A stretch of 64,000 nt of DNA from Histoplasma ohiense. Lineage: Eukaryota > Ascomycota > Eurotiomycetes > Onygenales > Ajellomycetaceae. Shown piece after piece: positions 34,369 to 44,911 of the stretch (positions are counted from its first letter, which is position 1; each line of letters starts with the position of its first letter). The notes under the pieces are model-generated. The model had not been told where the DNA came from. It saw only the letters and a list, made by a program, of their open reading frames with translations, and made no database searches. The stretch lies in the NCBI GenBank assembly GCA_017607445.1, contig JAEVHH010000001.1, positions 310,001 to 374,000 on the forward strand, given 5' to 3'. Both the position numbers and the translations under genes were made by a program.

Positions 34369-36113
34369 ATGTCTCTCTCTCAAACTACTACGCAGGACGA
34401 GCAAAACAAAGCGTTGATAGCCCTGGCTGAAGGCTTTGATACCCTTATTGAACTAATTCAGAAGCTAGTATGGCAAGAAAGAGAGTTATCAAATAGACTT
34501 CAATTTGCTTATGATGAGGTATCTGCCTCTCCTTTTCTATTTTGTTCTTCATTCCCTCTGTTTGTTTCTTGCGTTACATGATGAGAGAACTTTAATTAGC
34601 TCTAGATCAGAAGCCACATCTTTGCGGCAGTGACTGAATCATCTGCATGTATTATCTGATGTTCGCATATACTTGATCTCTACTTTATTGCACCGACTAC
34701 CACGGTTCCTTGGGGCTAATGTCATGCTAAAATAGTACTTGAACCTTGCCAGCCAGCTAACTAGTTGCTCTGCTTCAAAAGCAGAAATAGCTGAAATGAT
34801 ATCGCCTATGCCCTTTCAACCATCCAACTACGATGCATCTGCGGACCATACAAGATGGATTTATGATGGGCAACAGGCTGGCTACATCACACCTTCAGAG
34901 TTGGAAGTTATTGCCAAGGGACTTGAAGCCTACAGAATCCTGGCCGACAAACTTGTTACTCAAAATGAGTACAATCAAAATAACAATACTTACCCTCCTA
35001 TGGACCACGCGAAAGCCAGCTGTCCCCTCGAACACGATTCTACTGCTAAAAATGTGCAAGGTAATCTTCACTGTCTGTTTGCAATTCCAAAAGACATTGA
35101 CTGCATCTAATTTCATGAATCCGAGCTCAGATCTTCGCTCACAAGACCTTGACCCTATCAAAGCTGAAGCTCTCCAGGATACACCCTCACCCTTGATACA
35201 GGACGCTGCTCCCAGGTGTCCGATTAGGTATCTGGATGACCACTCTCCGGAGGAAGTGGCTAAGTATTTCCAAAAAAACAAACATAGAATCCCTCGCAGT
35301 CATACCATCTGTATTCAACGATATCAGAGAGACTCTAAGAGCATCCGCCAACTCGACGAGAAATATGGTGACATGGTAAATATGATCAAGGGACTTAGTC
35401 TTTACCATCAACCTTATCTCCCCTCAACCCAAGAACCCGGTAGACCAAATGCTGCACCGTCCGTTTCGATTGGAAGGATAGAGAAATGGGCGAAGGATGT
35501 CAATGCTGAATCCACAGAGATAGAGGCCATGCCACTTTTCCAGGGAGGAGAACATGGTGAGGGGCTGAAGGAGAAGGGGGATGAGGAACAGGGGGATGAT
35601 TGTTTTGATAGATCGCTACGGGACGTGCGATTAGGCGAGTCGGCCAGTAGACCTTGGGGAATCCATGTTCCAATCTCTCAAACCGTTGCCCAGCAGCCCA
35701 GAGATTCATCTGCTGCAATTCTTGGTCAGAATGGCGTTACTGGAAGTACGCAGTTGGCCGATTATAACCGGACTACCCTGGAGCATTCATCCGTCTCAGC
35801 CTCATGGCTGCAGAAACTGAGACCATTGCTAGCTACGAGCCGGTGTCCATTCTATGCCGTCGCTGGTAAGGACCACCGAGCGCTCATAAATGTTCCTGGC
35901 GCTGCTGCTATGGATATACAAGCAGAGGAGAATTATAGATGCCATTCTCTTGACAATTTAGCTTCTCCTCTCAACCGTATTGATCAGCCGCAAACACCAA
36001 CCTCTCCCATTCAGTCTAAGATGGTTTTTCAGGGGCCTGTTTTTTTGGGTTATCCAGCAGAACATGTCATCACATTTCTCCAACAGCTCAGTCATTCCCG
36101 AAGCGTACACTAA
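34369..36113 (+). CDS. Conserved fungal protein of unknown function
   Basis: Three exons, 34369-34518, 34736-35060 and 35131-36113, joined by GT-AG introns of 217 and 70 bp, giving 485 residues. I do not recognise the function. The N-terminal 50 residues are a Leu/Glu-rich helix (EGFDTLIELIQKLVWQEREL), likely a coiled coil. Near residues 175-245 is a compact conserved-looking block with CPIRYLDDHSPEEVAKYF, HRIPRSHTICIQRYQ and KYGDMVNMIKGLSLYHQPYL; its Cys/His spacing (CP...H...H...C) could bind metal, but this is speculative. The rest is low-complexity, Ser/Pro/Gln-rich and probably disordered. No signal peptide or membrane span. Divergent from the NDUFB4-like gene, with 304 bp between starts. 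Confidence 0.72.
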
Positions 36114-36349
36114 ATTGTAATGTATAAATCACGTTTTTATTTGGTGTGAGCCATAGCTGACTGTGACCATGTATGAAATCAGAACGAAGTTTGTTATGTT
36201 TCAAAACCTGAGAAGCTTACCGTATTCATGATTTTTGTTTTAGTTTGATATCAAATCACTTTGAGAATTCTAGTATCAGTCTCGGATGATATTCCTAATT
36301 CTTGTGTAATAGATTAATACCTGCCAAGGACAGCCGGCGAGGGAAGGGA

Positions 36350-36545
36350 CGGGTGGGTTTGGTGGGTGGCGTAGTGGTAGGCGCTGTTCATGATATGGTT
36401 TCTTGAGTATGCACTTGGTGTTGGGACCATCACTGCTGAGCCAAGAAGGTAGTGGGTTTGAATCCTATCCTCTACAAAAGAACATTATCATAGTGTGAGG
36501 GATATTGAGGGTACTTTTTCTTAATCTCATTTCTATTGATATCTG
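36350..36545 (+). mobile_element. tRNA-derived SINE-like element
   Basis: The sequence ggtgggtggcgtagtggtag (about 36359-36378) contains a pol III A box (TGGCGTAGTGG), and GTGGGTTTGAATCC (about 36449-36462) matches the B box. The boxes are about 85 bp apart, too far for an ordinary tRNA gene, and no cloverleaf closes around them. It lies in the intergenic space downstream of the 485-residue gene and upstream of the 3' end of the BTB gene. No TSD could be fixed by eye. Confidence 0.55.
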
Positions 36546-36564
36546 TCACTGCAGGGGTATTCGA

Positions 36565-38688
36565 CTAGCTTAAAAACCCCCGACTTGCATTACGTGCCCG
36601 GGGTCCGCTGAAAACATGAAGCTTGACTGCAACAAACATGATCTCCATTTTTCCACATGCACTTTCCTGGGTGTCAGCTGCTTGCACTTGAATTTTCCAC
36701 TGCCCCTTTTGCACTACCAATTCTCCATGGACATTTATAATATCCAGCCGATTGCGTTTAGCTGCCCCTTGGCTATCTTGCAATCGAGATGCGTCTGGTT
36801 TGCTGAACGACAAAGGAGAAGCGGGGTCGCAGCGAGAAAATGATTCTGTAACGGACAATGATCGTGTTGCGTTTTCGCTTCCTTTTGCGTTGGAAATGTC
36901 AACATTTGTGTCTGATGATGTGGTCACATGGACGTGTTGATTGCTGCAGCAAGTGTTGGAACCAGGGGTACTGGGAACGAAACCCGTGTCAGCTGGCGTG
37001 GTACACGCAGCTCCTTTGAATCCACTCCCATCAGCACCGTACGGTTCTCCATCAAGGACGATATCAGCATCACAGTCTATTCGGATTTTGACTCGGTCGT
37101 CGCTCAGTGGAGTGTTTCCCGGACTAGGTGGCTGTTTGCTAAATCCGCCCGACCTCATCAGTAATCCGAGAGGGGCAATCGTAGGGAGATTCATTTTATT
37201 GGCTATGACCTGGAAGAGGCTTGATATCCTCGCTTTCGCCACGCCGGAGAAATCAGCCCTCATGGAATTCAGATTAATTAATGTGTTTTCATCCCCGATC
37301 TCGACTATTAGCTCATGAGATGTGTCGTCGACAAAAGGGCGAGAATAATGGACCCAACCTCCAGAAGTGGTTCTATCAGAGGCTGGGACGTCGTTTACAA
37401 ATTGAACCCCCGACTGGCGGATATCTTGCAATCGAATCGCGATTTCTGACTTTCGTCGCAATGAATTGTAACTGATCGCATGGGGAACAAGCTTTTGCTC
37501 AAGCCCCCGAAAGTGGAAATACCGGCAGTCACGCAGGAGGGCAGCCCGGTGTTCTTCGTTCCGTACATGGAGAGGGTATCCTTTAAGCATATGGAGGAGT
37601 TCGGCAAACACTTCGGCTGAGCGGTTGATCACCACAGGCGGAGTAACAGCTGGGGGACGCAGGAGGTTTGGACGATCGAAGGTTTCCTTGGGAGTGGTAA
37701 AAAATATAGCAAAAGCGAGTGAGAAGAAGTTCGGATAATCCCCAGGACTAGAGAAGAGATCACGGGGAATTTGGAAATGTCGATCTCCGATTTGTATGAA
37801 TATCTCTGACTCGACTAGTTGAGAGATCAAACGCGGTACTAAAAATCATGAAGGTTAGGGGGAAGACGCCTGGATAAAATTGTTGTGAACTGGTAACGTA
37901 ACTTACGACTGTAAAATTGGGCATCCGCAATCAGCCTAGCAAAGTGGGTTCCATCTTGCGGTCGCACATAGTAGCCTTGAGTTTTGAGGGACAATTGTCA
38001 GTCATGGCATGTAAAATACATGCAAATCAATGTTTCTATAATACGAAGAAGAACTCGCGGTAGCAGAACCCAAATACCTTGAAGATGTCTCAAGATATCT
38101 CGAAAATTGGCGGGATCGCGATCAATGTATAGAGTTCGCACTGCCGCACCATTTTCATTGTGACGTAACTGCTCCTCAAAAAAATGTGAAAAATATGAGG
38201 GTGCTCTAAGACTTTTAGTCCATAAGTTCTGATTACGGGTTTGGACATGAGTTGCTGGACTAACCATCAGAGGATATCGACGAGCCAGACAATCTAAATA
38301 GCTCGGAGCCTATCTGAATGGGAAATACCTTTTCAGAGGGGAGAAGGCAGGTTTTCCCCTTCTCTGAATAATCTGGCTGCTTCGAAACTCCAGGGGAGGA
38401 GGTGGAGAGATTTGAGTTCTGGTTGGGAGAATCCGCTCTACTATTTTGTCTCATGTTGCCGTTATCCATTTCACCGTCAACTGTTCTTCTAGAACGTGGG
38501 TCCGAGTCCGAGGACATAGCAATCGGTTGTAGATCCCTATCCGCTGCAAGATAATGAGCGGATTCGATACCGCTGTGTTCTGAATTATTAGTGGTAAGTT
38601 TTGGGAGACCCATTCTCCCTTCATGGAGGTGCTGTGAATCCGATTTCCGTTTTGCAGCACGAGACTGAGATGGAGGCATTGTCGGCAT
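36565..38688 (-). CDS. Tandem BTB/POZ-domain protein (yeast YLR108C-like)
   Basis: Minus-strand exons 38688-38265, 38203-38078, 37975-37907 and 37838-36565 give 630 residues. All introns are GT-AG and every junction restores BTB text. The Ser-rich N-terminus (1-120) is disordered. BTB domain 1 (about 122-212) includes FPIQIGSELFRLSG, APSYFSHFFEEQL, LYIDRDPANFRDILRHLQG and YYVRPQDGTHFARLIADAQF. BTB domain 2 (about 215-345) includes ESEIFIQIGDRHFQIPRDLF, VVINRSAEVFAELLHMLKGY and LLRDCRYFHFRGLEQKLVPH. Two potassium-channel-tetramerisation-like BTB units followed by a long C-terminal region is the architecture of fungal YLR108C/YDR132C-type proteins, whose biochemical role is unclear. The true start may lie further upstream (see 38689-39262). 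Confidence 0.8.
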
Positions 38689-39262
38689 CGGGACTGTGAT
38701 AGAAAGCTAATGGGGTGTCGGAAGTTGCTCCTGGACAGGAAATGTAGCAACCCCCACTGCTGCTAGAGGTGGAGGAGTAGACGAAGCCGCTTCCGGGGTT
38801 CGAGTGGATTGTGATGGTCCGTCCAGACTACGGACTCCTTCTCGCTGGTCATTAACGAGCCGTTCCTGCACTTCGTAAATGCGGTCAATGTTCAGGAAGG
38901 AAGAGTATGATGTGTTCCAGGCTGGGATGAGTTCGGAGGAGCCAACGAACGATATACCTCGGAAATTTAGACTGGGGAGCGAACTCAGGAGGATTGGCTT
39001 ATTTGCTCCAGTCGATGTCAATCCCTTATCGGCAATGCATTCGTTTGAAGGGCCCGGGGAATGCCTGACTGGAGAGGTGGTGGTAACATCAGGTTCAAGA
39101 ACAGAGTCGCACGATTCGATTGGTGAGTGTGTGGGGATTTCTGGTGTCAACTCTTATGAGGCACGATGCCAGCGATGGGTTCAACGGTAGTGTCTCTTCA
39201 TCTGACTTTCCAGGTTGGGAAGAAGCGACATTGAAGTGATCAGAAATGGGTGGGGAGGACAT
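38689..39262 (-). other. Possible 5' coding extension of the BTB gene
   Basis: Upstream of ATG 38688 the same strand stays open for about 440 bp (39150-38707) with Ser/Thr/Pro-rich text like the BTB N-terminus, but has no ATG. It ends in a TAG that a 54-bp intron (donor after LAA, acceptor cattag) would remove in frame. Further up, ATG 39262 (MSSPPISDHFNVASSQPGKS) opens a second frame that would need a short intron or a one-base shift to join. Either the protein is longer by about 180 residues, or this is a 5' UTR. The gene seems to reach to within 40 bp of the TE border. Confidence 0.45.
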
Positions 39263-39302
39263 TAACAATGCACCCACTTTGCGTTCACTACGTCTTCACT
39301 AC

Positions 39303-39503
39303 AGATGCTCCTGCAAAAAGTTTTGTCTCGCCCTACTAAGCACTAAAAACGCCACAATTTTCTTCTGAAATACACACTGAAATTAATACTGAAGATCCTG
39401 TATCTCATTCTTTTATTATCATTCAAATTAATAAGTAAGTTACAGACAGTAATTAGTGAAATCTTCCTTTCTTATATTCATTGCCATCTTCTAACTCTAT
39501 AAC
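39303..39503 (+). repeat. Mariner-type terminus and repeat edge at the right island border
   Basis: After a TA, the sequence from 39303 reads CAGATGCTCCTGCAAAAAGT, then TTTTG and later cactaaaaacgccacaa (about 39341-39357). It is similar to the termini at 26741 and, inverted, 28120. AT-rich repeat sequence follows. A block resembling 27975-28005 in reverse (atattcattgccatcttcta) lies at 39476-39496. Confidence 0.6.
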
Positions 39504-40723
39504 TAGACTGACTGTGTGACCATGCATGGGACTGGGACTAAATATTTCTCCAGTCCCATTATCAAATTTCTTAGTCCTGGTCTCATATAGTGTTTATTAA
39601 ATTAGTCACTTTACACTGTTTATATTACAAATCTAGTCCCAGGTCATGTTCTTCTTATAAATTACTGATTCTGATCCCATTTGATCCCATTTTGTAAAAT
39701 GGGACCAAATGGGACCATGATTTACCCTATATAGATGATATAATGCTATGAGTGTTACCAAAAATCATTACCTATCAAAAGAAGTTTAGTGTATTTATGC
39801 TCTAGTTCTATTTTGAACTAGTAATGATAGTGATAGATAGATTCACTGCAGTAGATAGGTTGGCAGCGATAGATTGGCAGCGATAGATTAGCAGCGATAG
39901 ATTAGCAGCGAGGGATAGCTTAGCAGTGAGGGATAGCTTAGCAGTGAGGGATAGCTTAGCAACGAGGGATAGCTTGCAGCAATAGATAGGTTGGCAGCGG
40001 CGATAGCTTAGCAGCGAGGGATAGCTTAGCAGTGAGGGATAGCTTGGCAGCGAGGGATAGCTTAGCAGCGAGGGATAGCTTAGCAGCGAGGGATAGCTTA
40101 GCAGCGAGGGATAGCTTAGCAGCGAGGGATAGCTTAGCAGCGAGGGATAGCTTAGCAGCGAGGGATAACTTAGCAGTGAGGGATAGCTTAGCAGCGGCGA
40201 TAGATTAGCAGCGAGGGATAGCTTAGCAGCGAGGGATAGCTTAGCAGCGGCGATAGATTAGCAGCGAGGGATAGCTTAGCAGCGAGGGATAGCTTAGCAG
40301 CGAGGGATAGCTTAGCAGCGAGGGATAGCTTAGCAGCGAGGGATAGCTTAGCAGCGGCGATAGATTAGCAGCAGTAGATAGGTTGGCAGGGGTAAATTGA
40401 TTGACAGCACTAGATAGGGGTGATATCTCCACCAATCATATCATCAGATTGATATCTAGATATGTATTATATAATCATCAGAACAGGACCAAACCTCAGT
40501 CAAAATCATAGTCAGTCCCAGATCATATTCTTATTTTTGATAGTCAGTCACTTTACATGAAATATCAAGATTTATTAGTTTCATTTCACTTATATTCTAA
40601 TAATTCTAGTCATTTTACACTTTCATTCTGATTCTGATTCCACTGAAAATCACATCAAGAAATGGACTGAGATCAAATCAAATCAAATCAAATATAAAAT
40701 TCATGATCTCACTGATCAGTCTA
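39504..40723 (+). mobile_element. Non-autonomous hAT element carrying a minisatellite
   Basis: 1220 bp starting TAGACTGACTGTGTGACCAT and ending in the near-inverse GATCAGTCTA. It is flanked by the 8-bp duplication TCTATAAC (39496-39503 and 40724-40731). Termini and subterminal 'tcccatttg' motifs match the autonomous hAT at 15507-21390. No transposase sequence is present; the interior is largely the minisatellite at 39840-40400. It would depend on transposase supplied in trans. Confidence 0.92.
39840..40400 (+). repeat. GC-rich minisatellite inside the hAT element (right array)
   Basis: Tandem 18-bp units (agcttagcagcgagggat) mixed with 14-bp units (gatagattagcagc) and some composites, about 30 copies in all. 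Many units are identical and keep their CpG, unlike the surrounding DNA and the left array. The Leu-Leu-Ser-Tyr-Pro-Ser repeat frame on the minus strand is only a translation of the units. Confidence 0.92.
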
Positions 40724-40731
40724 TCTATAAC

Positions 40732-41200
40732 CTTTTTAATATGAATAGAAATCCACTTTATTAAAACTCTGAATCTGCTTCTGTGGTAGATCTCTTCTTA
40801 TTTCTTTTTATATTGCTATAGCTGCTGCTCAGTTCTGTGGAGCTCCTTTGACAGTTGTTTTTCATTTCATTCAGATTCAAGCAGATTCAATCTCAATCAT
40901 ATTAAGATCTGAGAAATTCACACATCAGAGCATTCATTGAATATAATGAATCTTATATATATGATATTGAATATAATAATCATCAGCAGAAGCTCAATTC
41001 TTCTGAACAATGATATTTGAATATTTTTTTTCACATTCATTGATAAAGAAAAAGAGTTTTGAAAGAAGAATTTTGATCTGATATCAATATCAATCAATTT
41101 CATTACTTTTGTCATGAAATAGCTTGTCTGTCTCTTTCTTTCACTTTCATATTGATTAAGATTCTGACAGTTGACAAAGATTTAAATGTTGTATTTCATT
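40732..41200. repeat. Degraded repeat, no gene seen
   Basis: AT-rich, stop-riddled DNA between the hAT element and the gypsy pol fragment; probably its upstream pol sequence, but no motif could be identified. Confidence 0.4.
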
Positions 41201-42092
41201 TTGAAGCTCTCATTCTACTTTCTTGATTGATTTCATCATTTTATTAAAAGAATCTATATTCTTTACTGACTGAGCCTTTTCTTGAGCAGTTTCCAGACTC
41301 CAGCAGTAACAGGGACCCTTTTCATCATATATATTATAGAATTTGCATACAAGCAGAGAATGAATGAAAAACAGCATTTTGAATACAAGATAAACACTTT
41401 GAATATCTAGTTTTATTTTTTGAGTTAACCAACATCTCTGTGATCTTTCAGTCTTATATCAACAAAGCTTTTAGTGATTTTTTAGATGTATATTGCATGA
41501 CTTATCTTGACAATATCAGAATCTATTCAAATTTGCTTGATAAACATGTTGTCCATGTTAAGAACATGCTGAAACAGTTAAGACAATGGAGACTATATAT
41601 CAAACTTAGTAAATGTACATTCCATGCAACAGAAATTGGATTTTTGAGTTTTATAATTACCACACAGAGCATTACTGTTGAGAAACACTGTGTCAACACA
41701 ATTCTAGACTGATCAGAATCACAAACAATAAATGAATTGCAAACATTTCTAGAATTTGTTAACTTCTATCAATAATTCATATACAAGTTCTCAATAATAA
41801 CAGCACCTCTGATCATATTGTTAAAAGATTATAAAATGAAAAGAGAGAAGAAAAACACATCTGTTCAGTTGAATAAAAATTGCAAGCATGCAATTCTACA
41901 ATTAAAAGAATGCTTTACAAAAGCACTGTTGTTGATTCACTTTGATTCACAGTGAAAACTCTGTATAGAAATGAACAGATATGATGTTGCAATTGCTGCA
42001 GTAATATCATAATTAATGAATGATGATTACTGACACTCAATTGTGTTTTGATTGAGAAAACTCACAGAAGCAGAAAGATATGAATTGATGAA
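41201..42092 (+). pseudogene. RT/RNase H fragment of a third gypsy family (F)
   Basis: The frame 41440-41712 and its continuation read FQSYINKAFSDFLDVYCMTY, then LDNIRIYSN (active-site YLDD changed to YLDN), LYIKLSKCTFHATEIGFLSF and ELQTFLEFVNFYQ, then RNase H text with LLIHFDSQ and HSIVFWLRKLTEAERYEL-like residues. It differs clearly from the A/B/C and D families. Similarity stops abruptly near 42092, where family D sequence begins. Confidence 0.75.
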
Positions 42093-43001
42093 GTAAATGC
42101 AGCATTCAAAAAGCTGAAGTTTATATTCACAAGCATCTCAATGCTGCAATCATTCAATTCAGATAAGCATACAATTCTCAAAACAGATGTCTTGAATTAT
42201 ATAGTAGATGAAACACTAATACAATATGATAATGAAGATGTTCTACAATCTTGTGTCTTTATCTTGAAAAAGATATCACTCACTGAATGCAACTACAAGA
42301 TCTACAACAAGAAGCTTCTAGCAATTATACAATGTTTCAAAAAATGAGAGTCTGAACTTATGAGTGTTGAGAGATTTGAGATTGTTACTGATCATAAAAA
42401 TCTAGAGTATTTCACAATCACTTATAAACTCACTGAGAGATATATATGTTGATCATTATTTCTTAACTGTTTTTCATTCACAATTTGTTATTGATCTGAA
42501 GTAGAGAACATTCTTATAAATGCTCTGTTTCACTGAGAACAAGATATATCATCTGATGATTTGAATGACAGATGAAAATACTGAGAGCATTGATTAATTG
42601 ACTCTGCAATCATAAGAAGTTCTATACAATCAGATGAACTCTGTGTACATGTCAATCAGTTCTGAGCTCAAGAACCCTCACTCAAAGAATAATAAAAGTT
42701 AGTGACAGAAGTAGATGAATTCTGACAACAAACTGCTGAAGCTGTATGAAGCAGAGCATCTCAATTCCCTGCAGATGTATACTCAAGAATGAATATCTCA
42801 GCATGTTTGATTGATGATGACAACTGCTTATGCTTTTAAAATAGACAATGAGTCTCTGATTCAGAACTTCTATGAATATAAATCATGCAAGAAATTCATG
42901 ACTCACTGATGACTGAGCATTCAGAATGTGAAATTATATACAATATTGTCATCTGAGAATTCTACTGAGCAGATATGTTGAAAGATATACATCAGTTCAT
43001 G
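42093..43001 (+). pseudogene. Chromovirus family D pol fragment (RNase H to integrase)
   Basis: Runs parallel to 46405-46621 plus 49930-50605 of the family D element: VNAAFKKLKFIFTSISMLQS, TDVLNYIVDETLIQYDN, then the FEIVTDHKNLEYF-like RNase H end and the linker towards integrase. It is cut at 43001 by the start of the family D LTR and at its 5' end by fusion to the family F fragment. Confidence 0.78.
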
Positions 43002-43469
43002 TGATGGGTTAGCATCTGTTAGTAATTAACTTACACAATCAACTCCCCTCCTGCACCTGCTTGTTTCTGGCCATTGTGATCTCGTGTAACTCTCGATGTT
43101 CTTCCACTCCATGCTCCGCACTTGTGTAGTTTCTAACAATTCTTTCATGTAGCTCTTAATGTTCTTCTGCTCCATGCTCTGCACTTATATAGTCTCTAAC
43201 AATTCTTCCATGTAGCTTCTTATGTTCTTCCACTCTGTGTTTCATGCTTGTGTAGTCTCTAATGATTCTTACATGTATCTCTTAATGTTCTTTCACTTCA
43301 CACTTCACTGTGAAGCAGCTTCTGATATTCTTCCACTCTGAACTTTCTTCTATAAGAATCTTCTTCATACAATCTTTTCTTCTGATTTCTTTTCTCTTTC
43401 CTTTCTTAATCAATTTGTAATCTGTAATTAGAATAGTATCAAATCATTAATTGAAGTATGTCTGTTACA
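43002..43469 (+). repeat. 5' LTR of family D element
   Basis: 468 bp from TGATGGGTTAGCATCTGTTA to ATGTCTGTTACA. It contains three or four imperfect repeats of about 60 bp ('tctaacaattcttccatgta gctcttaatgttcttc'). The 3' LTR is about 65 bp longer, consistent with one more repeat unit. Confidence 0.85.
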
Positions 43470-43859
43470 TTACAAATTGATTCTTCTGTATTTAAGATTT
43501 GAGTGTCTCATTATTAGTTCTTACACTCAAGTGTGTCATTATCAGTTCTTACATCTGAGTGTGTTGTTTACAGATCTGAGTGTCTAGTCATTACAAGAGA
43601 TTTCTTGTGAGTCTGAGTGTCTCTATTATTAGTTATATAGACTGTTGTGTCTAAGCATTCAAGATACAATCAACTGTGTTCTACAAGGCTCAAGTGTCTA
43701 TAAACTGTAACACTGTAAATAATGTTCATGAAGAAGCTTGACAAAGCTTAATACTGCAACACTGCAAATAATGTCTGTGAGAGAATCAAATATCTACAAG
43801 TATTTCTTTTCTTTCATTATTATTACATGTTCTTAGATATTAAAATAAACTACAAACAA

Positions 43860-44880
43860 TTCTACAAACATCCACTGCATCTGAATGTGATGAATGACAA
43901 CTTAGATTTATGAAGTATTCTTCAGCAGCAAATACTACAGATGACTGAATTGCAACAATGATTTACTGAAATGAGTACTTCTGCATTCACTGTTTCTTCT
44001 ACATCTACATCTTATGAAAAGCTCTCAAGAGAGAAGTTCTCAATTCTTGACAAATATAAGAAAGATCTAGCACTCTATCTCATATAAAAGTCAAAAATGA
44101 ATGTCAAATTGGACATCAATGAACAAACAATAGACTCACTATTCAATCAAGTATGGTATATTCATAGCAGATTGAATGACAACATATTAGCAAAATTTCA
44201 ACTCTGAATGAGTCATTGTCAGAATCATCAGTGTACATCAGAGCTAGTCTTCTGACAACTCAACTCTCTCTTCCTCAATTCTATACTTCAAGTCAAAATG
44301 TTAGACTGATTTAATCAGACTTGTCAGATGAATGTTGTGTTGACAATTTATCTTTCTGAATTTGATCACAAACTTCTAGAAGCAGATGAGTAAGACTGAG
44401 ATGATACTGTCAAAATCAACATATTGTTCAAGAATTTGAACTTTCAGTTGCATAACTGAAGTATAGAATATCTGAAGCTCTCAACATACAGTGAATTCTG
44501 TGCTGATTTTCATCTGTTGAACAACAATCTGTCTCAGTTCCATGTGCTTCAAAATTATAGAGAATTTCATTAAATAAATGTATACATTTCAAATTGCTCT
44601 GCAGTGTCCCCCACCTCTGAATCAGAATCAATGAACTGGATTTTATATATGAACACAAATTATTCAAGAGTTTCTAATGTCTCAGAGATGAATGCTGCTG
44701 ACTGAATTGTCAGAGAAGTCTGCATACACTGTGACAAGTCAGAACACTTTGCAAGTCAATGTCTGAATGCAATTACTTCAAGTAAATTCTTCACATGTGT
44801 GAATGCTATGTTGCCTGTGGACAAGCAAGAACAGGGAAAAGATAAGCTCTCACTCTAAAATATAAACAAAAACTCAAGAA
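43860..44880 (+). pseudogene. gag of family D element, inactivated
   Basis: Stop-riddled coding remnant upstream of pol. The best landmark is the zinc knuckle CIHCDKSEHFASQC near 44720-44765, the CX2CX4HX4C form of retroviral-type nucleocapsid. Upstream text is Ser/Thr/Gln-rich. No intact frame over 100 codons remains. Confidence 0.75.
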
Positions 44881-44911
44881 GCAGAAAGCTAGCTGAAGAT
44901 TCAAACAGAAG

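Noticed and set aside
36359..36465. Functional tRNA gene
   Set aside because: A and B boxes are too far apart and no cloverleaf or acceptor stem can be drawn.
39840..40400. CRISPR-like array
   Set aside because: Units of 14 and 18 bp are directly tandem with no unique spacers, and the host is a fungus; it is a minisatellite.
40241..40435. Repeat protein LLSYPS on the minus strand
   Set aside because: It is only the translation of the minisatellite units.
25747..40723. One large inverted duplication flanking the gene island
   Set aside because: hAT insertions on the two sides lie at different target sites (gttttctc and tctataac), so they are independent events, not one duplicated block.
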